Below are positions 55,818 through 64,000 of a stretch of DNA of 64,000 bases, in pieces (position 1 is the stretch's first letter; each line of letters starts with the position of its first letter). Under the pieces are notes generated by a model. That model did not search any database and was not told where the DNA came from. It saw only the letters and a list, made by a program, of their open reading frames with translations. A program made the translations under genes and the position numbers. The DNA is from Rhabditoides inermis (taxonomy: Eukaryota > Nematoda > Chromadorea > Rhabditida > Rhabditidae): assembly GCA_963966185.1 (NCBI GenBank), contig CAWZYM010000073.1, forward strand, positions 62,001 to 126,000. The letters are read 5' to 3'.

Positions 55818-58800
55818 ACACGTATTTTACAACTTACATTACTCCAGTTTCACTTCTTACATAAAGTTTATGCCCGCCGGATGCCTGGCTATTTCAATTC
55901 AGAAAGTGGGTCAGGCGAGTGAAAGGGGAAGAAATTGACCTGTACTCGTACCCACTTTCGCTGCTATTCACGAGTCGGCCTTGTGTGATTGAGGGGATTT
56001 CGATAGTGTCTTCGTGTTGGTTTCATTTGTGCGCAGCCAACCTATGCACTCAGTTGCAAGGGAGTTTCGATCTCAAGGGACGTCCAATTGTGCAACCAAT
56101 TGTGTCGGGCGGACGAGTGGGCTACTCATCTACTCTCGTGCTCTTCACTACATTATATTACAAAGTAGACATAAACATTTTCAGCTATCTTTTAAAAAAA
56201 TGAGGGAAATAATATGATAGTGCTCTCGAGGTACGATTTAAAAATTGTTATGCGCAAGTTAGATACCGTAAAGCACTCATTGCGCGTGACGTCATTTTCG
56301 TAGTTTCGTTTTTTTAAAGACAGCTGATTGTGTTGATGTATTAGTAGTTCCGTATTTCAAGTTGTTAGTTGAACGTTTATTATAAGTACTAGATTTTAAG
56401 AATATCGTGGATAGTTGCCTTGCGTGAGAAAGGCTTTTAGGATTTCCGTTGTTAGATGACAATTTGTATCAATCAATCCATAATTCACATAGTAACATGG
56501 CTGTTGTGTTGCTGTGGTGAATGGAAACACTTGACTCTCTGTTGTCGCTTTGTCGCCTTCGGCTGCGAGAGCCGTCGTCCCCACAGATGGTCCCTTTATG
56601 GCCCCCTTTCGATGACTCGTTACTCGCCATCATGTCTACTCCACATCCCTTTCTCAATCTCACAAATTATCTACTTACTCGAATGAGGTGGTCTTTTTGT
56701 TCTGTTAATACTTTTTTCGTTGCTTTTAGTTCTTGTTTATTCGCGGATTACGGTAGCAGGTACCATCGCCTTGCCATTTATATGCGTTGACCGTTGATAC
56801 GCATGTGTGTTTCTTCATGGAAACGTTTTGTCATTCAACTTCTTCCGTACTCAATTATGTTCGAAATCGCGGTTGTCGTAACATTTGATGTATGATATTC
56901 GTCTTTGGCGTGGCGATAAGCCTGCATGGCGCCCGCAAATCGCGCATTCATCATCTCCGCGCTACCAGTTGTGATGCAGATGCACCCTCCGCCTCTCCCT
57001 ATCTCACTTCGCCCATCGCCCACCATAATTGATATGCAAATTTCGGACAAGCGCGGCGTCTTCTTACTCTTCCCCACTTCATTGTTTCATCTAGCCGCCC
57101 TTCACATACAATTGCTTGCTACCGCAATCTGCTTCGGATTATGCATCCGGTCGCGTTCTGCTTGACTATTGATATGTTTTCTATCTATGTACCTCTTTCC
57201 ATGTTCACATGTTCACCTCTTCTTCGAAGCAGATGTCACCTAGGTACCAGTTGGTTGGCGGGAGCAGTTGGCTGAGCAGTCATTAGCCCATTAGGCATAC
57301 ATGCACACGCGGGTCAATTGGATTACAAAACATGGAGTCTCGGCTGCTGCTGCGCGCACGCGGGAATACACGGTGAAAGGTCGTAATTAGGCCTGCTGAC
57401 AGCGCCTGGGACGAGTCATAGTCCGATTGGTCAATCATCCTCTACTTGCACACATCGCATCTTCCAGTAGTAGCTCCTCTTCCTTCAATTGAGTTCTCCT
57501 CACGAATTGCTCCTCATCGGTTTCACAATTGCACTATCCGAGTCTCAATTTGTGCAAATGGATTAGCGAAGGTTGCGCGCACATGTCTACAACATTGCGT
57601 CTTCAAGATTTCGTACTTTCCTGACTACCTTGTTTCATAGTATTTTTTAGTTACAACACGTAAACTACTCCCGTTCCCGAATGGGATATACCGTGAGAAC
57701 GCGTGCTTTCAGAGATCATGTTACATTACATGTTACCGGTAAGGTAGCTGGACGCGTGTGAATTGTTTCAACTTGAACCTTAGTCCTCTTCGTAGCGCGA
57801 ATTCGAATACTCTCCCTTCCCTTCGGTCAGTGAGTCTCCCCCGGCAACCCAAAATATGCAACAGTCGCTGCAACTCTGCATACATTTATTCGCTCAGTTG
57901 AGGTAACAATAACCGTAGTGTGGTTACCAAGTTACCATTCACGAAACCCCTTGTTGCGCGTGAGAGTGGGCGAAAGAATCATCGCTCTCCTCCTCCGCTC
58001 TCCACTCCCCTATTCAAATTTCCTACCTGTGTTGTAATTCACCTGCTGTCTCCGCGCGAATTCTGATCGTGATGTCTGATTAGCGAGTCTAGGGATGACT
58101 ATTGAGTCTAGTACACTCACGCTCGCGATTCGGGATTACAATGTGTGCGTGAATGGCTCATTCGCAGCATCTCGTAAGAGTTGCCAACTCGGCGGCCGAT
58201 GAATTGCAGAGTGCGTTGTGATATAGAATCAATCGTCTTCACTTCGTAAGCTGCGCTTGAGGTTAGGCTTTCGGAGGTTCCAGCTTGATCGTAAAGTGCG
58301 AGTTACGACAATGCAAGTTACGGGATTGTGAGGGCAAAAGTTTGGTGGGACGCAGTGAGTATGATGAATGTGATTTCGATGCGACATGTTTGGTCCCCGG
58401 AGGACGCGGCGAGAGTGTTGCATAGGGATCTTGTGAGGGGCTGGTGATCCGTCATATTCATCTCTATTTGGCCACAAGCCTAGTCCACCACGGGGACACC
58501 TGCAGTTTCTCAAAATGCTGAGTTGTTCGAGTTCTAGCATCAATCTCTCTTCGAGATGTTTCTACTGTCGCACTGGATATCCGGTATCTGGTATCCTATC
58601 ATGGGCGCAGACGTGTAGTGGACGGTCGGGAATCTCTCCCCTTAGAAAGGCGGAATGCGCAGCGTAAAAAGTACTCTCGACCTACTCGCAGCGATTCGCA
58701 AGCAAAGTGACCGCCGTCCCGCCGACAAAACCCGAATCGGAAAGTTAGAGAAAGGTGGGCGAGATCCGGGTGGACTAGGCGGTAGCTGCTTGAACTGCAC

Positions 58801-60072
58801 ACGTACTGTATGACCTTATACCAAAGGACATGGTCCCCATCATCACGGCTCGTGCTTATCGTCGTCCTTGGCATATTTGATGCAGCAATATCATAACGAT
58901 TATGAATCATGTCGGCTGGTATGGTTTGAACATGGATGCGCCGACCGTATACCAGGGGGATGTTTGGACTGTTTGCACGCCGGTGACTGTACATTGAAAC
59001 AATATCATATTTGAGATTGAGATCAACATACAGTTATGGTTTTATGGCTGTGCGAGATGCCATGGTCTCTTCGATCCGTCCGTCAGAAGTACACTTGCAT
59101 TACCAATGCGAGCCTGCCACATTTCGGTTATGTGGAGACGCTTCATGTAGAGAGATGCATTGTTGATGTGTCTCTCAAAACGAAGAGTTTCGCAGTTATG
59201 CATGCTCATCATTCGTCGCGCGCCCACAATCTGACATGTGCCACTTCTCTCGGCATCCGTCTTTGTCTTTTGTACAGCTGAATAACAGCTAAATAGTTCG
59301 GGACTCGGGGTGCGTTGGTTATTCCGGGAATTCCACTTTTTGTGGCTGCGCGCCGCATCGCGGGCTGACCAAAAGGGCGTAGTGCGGAGGAGACCGGTAA
59401 ACTGTCTAGGCACAGCAGTCGCCTCTCAAACATCCGTGTACCCATATAGGCGAATGTGATTTGCTCGTTCGAATTCGCCCACTCATCTATGTCTAATCCG
59501 TTCTCGTTTAGTTCTCGCTTCGTTCGTAGTTTTTGGCTTTCGCCTATTGGTTGGCGCATGGTTACAGTAGTAGCAACGAAAACGAGTTATGCGAGCCAGC
59601 GACATGTCTGCATATCTCTCCTTTTCGCTGGCTCAGTATAGTCGTATTACGGTAGCGAAAGCTATGGTGTTGTATAAATTGTCGTATGCGACGCGAGATG
59701 GCTTTTGTGAATAATGAGGGAGCCTCGTGTGTCGCTTTCAAAAAGCGATGAGAGGTTGAAGGGATTGGAGTAACCATGGTAGGCTGGTAGTTGTCACCAC
59801 CCGGCGACATCATTGCATGTTCCCTATGGAGATGTATGGAGTGGATGAATGCTCTCTCATGTCTTCGAGATTCGAGAAGAACTGCAGTCGTCTTTCCATT
59901 TTTCCACTGCACGTCCCATGCGTGTCACATGCGTCCTTCCAGCTACCCACGCGCTTTCGAAACCAGGTTTTGTCTCTAGTGGATCAGTTAGGTTGGCGTG
60001 TGTGGCAGACTGGTTGGTTTCATCTATCTCGGATCGCGAGAGATGCATTTCAAAGGCATAGAGAGAAGGATG

Positions 60073-60114
<42 letters not shown>

Positions 60115-61875
60115 TGTGTGTGTGTGTGTGTGTGTGTGGGTGAGAAGCGGAGAGAGACAATGTGCGGGTTGTTGGCCGATGTCCAGCGAGTTCACTCTCC
60201 ACGTCACGCCACTTGCTATTTCCACTCACTCGACTCGATTCAATGTTGTAATCGTATGCGATCCGCGTAGATTACGTCTGCACCACAAGTGTTGCGATGC
60301 GAGCGAGTGCAACCTGGCTTGGATCCGTGATCCTTCATTGTCTCATCTTTGTCGGAAGCTGCTCCGTTGCTAATTGTATCAGTTCGGTTGGTCTGCTAAT
60401 TCGGTTGCGTTGTCCGTCATAATATAAACCGAGTGCACTCTCTCACTAACAGCTAAACATACACACGAGTTGCAGCGTGGGTCTGCTGTGTTTAGATGTT
60501 AGTACATTATACGCGCAAGAGAGAGAATGAGAGAGTGCGTATTTGTGTGGTGGATACTCTATCGAAGTATTTGAACTTGCTACGGGCGAGATCAAACACT
60601 TTTTTGCGGTGGCGCTCGTTCTCTTCGAACTCCTGTCTCGTCAATGCATCGCTCCTTTTTGCGGGGCTAGAGTGGACTGTCGAGCGAGTTGTTTCTCGTC
60701 AGTCATTGTTTGGATTTGTATCGTCTTCCAGTCTGTTTCTGCTGGCGCAGTATGAATGACCTCACGTCTGTCGCTGCACTAAATCTCTCCATATCAATTA
60801 CTCGCATCTCTGCGAGTAACCTTGTCGGCTGGTATGATACTCTCTCGGCTCCCTTCCAATAGTGCTCGTACCACATCGGTGCTGCCCGCCCATGATATGT
60901 CCCGTTTATCATCTCTGTCCTACTTGTTGCAAGTTGGTGGCGAGAGGGTGGGGCGAGAAGGCGAGAACGAGAGGGCGCGTCGGGTTCGGGTATGCGTCTT
61001 GTCCTGGCTACTCCTGAATCGCCCTTCGGGATCGCTCGACCCACTTTCGCCCTCTCTCACAGACCGCATCTGCACTGATGTCCATTTATGAACTTGTCTC
61101 CCCGTGTCGTTTGATGATTTCGGGATTTTGACTTGCGCGCGCCGCTGGCCCCGCCCGATCGCATCTCTCCAACGCATGCATGTTGTGAAGAATACCGGAT
61201 TCGCAATTGTCAGCCCCAATATTGAAGGATGGGTGTACTGTAGTGTGTGAGTAAAGTATGGTCGCGTTAGCATGCGCCCTGAGGCGATGATGGTCCCCTC
61301 CGCTGATGCTCTCACTTCTCTCTCTTCTCTCTCGCTGCTGTGAACACTATGCAACTCGAACTCGTGACTGACTCTCGCACTGTTTCGCAGGCTAGAGAGA
61401 GTGAGTGAGTGAGTGAGAGTACGGTGAGTGTGCTGTTTACACAGTCGGTCGGCTCTGACCGTGCTCTGCTCGTCTGCGATGCGCTCTCTTCGCACTGTCT
61501 CGTGTCTGATCTCTCTTGGTATTCTACACTCTCTCCTACCTGCTCTCACTCCCGCAAACACAACTACATTTTGTGACTCTGGAACGCTGCGCACGTTTTT
61601 CGGCGACTAGAGAGCCCTCGCCCCGTTTAGGATTGTTTCGGAGCTCTTTGTCATGCCTTTCAGCACAGACTCGTCTGACTTGTTACGGTATTTGTGTTTC
61701 TAAAAGTGAAAACGAGAATACCGTAGTCTCCTCTTCTCTCCGCCCATATTACGAGTTTCTATTGCATACATACTGTATCATTTCGATTTATCTCCAGTGT
61801 TCCTTGGTGACCGGTGTCTGTGCGCTCTCTCAATTTCACGCGTTCTCTATAATTTTATCTGCTTACATCCTTCAT

Positions 61876-61910
<35 letters not shown>

Positions 61911-64000
61911 GAGACTATGGGATGTTTCAAGTGTTATCAGTTCTCTTGGATTGATCTAGTAGTACGCCTCTTTTCTTCCCCGCAATGAATTACATTCGCA
62001 ATGTGCACGCTGTGACTACTAGAGTTGTTACACCAGTAGTAGAGAGCGGGCTCGCGCACGGTTGTATACACAGCAGCGGGGCTGGGGCCAGAGGGTGTTA
62101 CTCGAGTAAACTCGACCCGTGCCGAGAGTTGTTTGTTCTTGTCATAGCCCCATTGACCGTGCCAAGTTGCAGCTACCCACTGCGAGTGCCAAGCGTCGCA
62201 GAGAACCCGTAGCTATGCTGTAGATTTTCGATTTGATGATGCGTCGCTGCCCGCATATGGATACCGGATTCTGTCGCTTCGCAAAGTTTCAAAGTCATCT
62301 GACGATATCCCTTTCCATCGAAAGCGAGATGCGGGTGGTTTGCGTGGCTCGGGGAGTTGTGAAATGTGAATTGAATGAAGCTATATGGGAGTAGAGGAGA
62401 GCGGAGAGTGGTATCTGTCTGTGCCAGCAGACAGTACAACTCGCGAGGAATTGCCACACAAAGGAGAGTGGAAATGGAAAGTGGTATTGTAGATGTCTGG
62501 CCCGTGTTTTCTACTTTCCGAAGAAAGAAGGATCTGAATAGGATGTCAACAGCCGGCCGGTGGCAGCTCATTATTCTAACTGAGTCTAATTCCGCAATGA
62601 CTAGTGCTTTGTGTGAGTGTGGCAACTGTTTTGACCACTGCCGGAGTGAGCGTTCCGGGTGAGAGAGTGAGGGCGTGGTGATCGGCGAGAGATGTGGGCA
62701 ATCGGAGAGACGCAGGCGTGTTCATTTCGGAGTGCGCAGTTAGTGAGTGTGAGAGTGGGAGGGAGGGAGAGGAGGGGGGGGGCGTCAGTTGCCCTTTGCC
62801 TGCCGGTTACTGGTAGTGTGTCTGGCCGACTGCCTGCGGGCGCAGCCGACCGCGCCCCCTCTTCCCCCACTTTGCTCTCTCGCCACGATTTCGCGAATCT
62901 CGAGTTCGGGTTGGGGTGAGATTGGAAGGCGGATATGTCTGTGGGTGTAGATGAATAGCAGGTATGTCCTAAAGTGCGCGTAAGTCGGTCATGGTGCGTC
63001 TGCGCGTCTCGGTCTCGCCGGGATGCGCGGTCTCTCGCCCGCCTCTCTCGTCTCTCTGCTCGCTGCACCCACCCCCATCCACCTGTGCATCTCCTACCCA
63101 AATGATACTACTTGAAACATGCACGGGCGAGAGAGATTCGCCTGCCTGTCCTCGTTACCCTTTCGCGCGCGCCGTTCTCTATCTGCTCCCCTTCCTTCCC
63201 CTCCGCCGCCACCCCTATCTTGATCTATTCGCCCCTCTCGTGCTGGTCCCTAAAGGCGCTCGCTCGCCTTTTGGGTCATGTTTACTTTCCAACAAGTATC
63301 TGATACGGTAATCAATGATACCTCGTAGCGCGCCGTGCCGTCCTGATATCGCTGGTGATAAGGTTCAACTCGAAGAGTTGCAAGTTGTCTCCGCTCGGCA
63401 ACGTTTCGCGGATTTTCTGCGATTGCGTAGTGAGTGTTTGTGTTTGACTATTGTGGATCTCCGGATGAGGCGCGTGGATCGTCCCATTGTGCATCCCTCG
63501 GGCGGTATCCGCGCGTGCGAATCGGCTGCGTGTACATGTATGTACTTGCAATGACCTACATATATGTAACAATCGGTAGAAGGGCGAGGCGAGAGAGGGA
63601 GAGAGAGGGACGTGTTATGTGTTGCATTGAATGGTATAGGTAGGTCAGGAAACGCGAGTTGGAGTTTAGCGTGCTCTACTCTCTCAGCCATTGTGTCCTT
63701 CCGATCTCGAACTCGAGACGATTCGCGCGTGTGATTGTTGTCGTTTCTGTGTCTACTCGTCTGTCTGTCTGTCTGCTGACCCCGCCAAGTTGCTAATAGC
63801 CGTCTGCGCACCGCTGTCCGAATTTGGCGTGTGATAAGTGAGAGATATGGGTAACCGTTTTGCGGGTACTTGAGTAGCATCGTGCGGACATGGCGCGGTC
63901 AGCCGACCTTGGCTTCTCTACTTTCAGAGTACGTACTCGTTGGTTTATCTCGTTACACCGATCAGTGCAGGGCTGGCAGTAACGAGACGCCGATTCTCTC
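55818..64000. other. About 8.2 kb without recognised genes
   Basis: No conserved protein, tRNA or structured RNA seen on either strand. All open frames are short and lack family motifs. The DNA is richer in T and G on the plus strand than the genic part, with few clean intron signals. It has only two notable microsatellites: (GA)n-(TG)n at 60076-60139 and (CT)n at 61876-61909. It could be the 5' regulatory region or first intron of a gene beyond the right edge, or an old repeat-derived region. Confidence 0.5.
60076..60139. repeat. Compound (GA)n(TG)n microsatellite
   Basis: GA run to about 60112 followed by a TG run to about 60137. Confidence 0.95.

Noticed and set aside
59042..59912. Possible genes from minus-strand open frames of about 120 codons in the gene desert
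   Set aside because: Overlapping frames on both strands of similar length and no recognisable motifs.

Overview
This is nuclear DNA from an animal, almost certainly a nematode. Genes are dense and split by many short GT-AG introns whose acceptors read TTNCAG or TTTCAG. Several start codons sit 0 to 7 nt downstream of an intron-like acceptor, as expected for spliced-leader trans-splicing. The gene content is worm-like: a BLI-3 type dual oxidase, GRO-1, GOP-3, eEF1A, an SMF/NRAMP transporter, and giant Kunitz/EB/cysteine-rich secreted proteins. Introns and intergenic DNA are loaded with (GA)n/(CT)n microsatellites. I cannot name the species.

Layout. 1-19.2 kb is all minus strand: dual oxidase (C-terminus off the left edge), tRNA dimethylallyltransferase, ITPA, SAMM50, a divergent proteasomal RPT2-like ATPase, an unrecognised 190-aa protein, an RluA-type pseudouridine synthase and eEF1A. 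The eEF1A to pseudouridine synthase to 190-aa run has operon-like spacing. Two introns of eEF1A each carry a copy of an H/ACA-type snoRNA. 19.7-21.3 kb (plus) is a membrane protein with a basic, serine-rich tail. 21.4-26.2 kb (minus) is an NRAMP metal transporter with a 68-bp minisatellite array in the intron where the TM7 exon should lie. Its upstream region holds a duplicated block rich in GATA sites with two ACGTGATAA composites. 27.6-30.8 kb (minus) is an ABCG half-transporter. 31.3-32.8 kb (plus) is an unrecognised coiled-coil protein. 33.3-34.2 kb is a 5'-truncated RTE-like LINE. 34.8-43.6 and 44.0-51.5 kb (plus) are tandem paralogues encoding large secreted multi-Kunitz/EB/cysteine-repeat proteins; an intron of the first holds a degenerate tRNA-Gly. 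51.7-52.7 kb (minus) is NAT9. 53.2-55.8 kb (plus) is a CNDP2-type dipeptidase. 55.8-64 kb has no coding sequence I can support.

How it fits together. The left cluster is housekeeping: translation, tRNA and rRNA modification, nucleotide sanitation, mitochondrial import and the proteasome. The dual oxidase and the Kunitz/EB proteins are plausible cuticle or extracellular-matrix genes. The NRAMP upstream region looks like an intestinal, iron/hypoxia-responsive enhancer. Across genes, introns share over-represented short words (TGACGTCA, GACCACCCAC, ATCGAT, TACCGTA) that are not explained by splice-site consensus alone.
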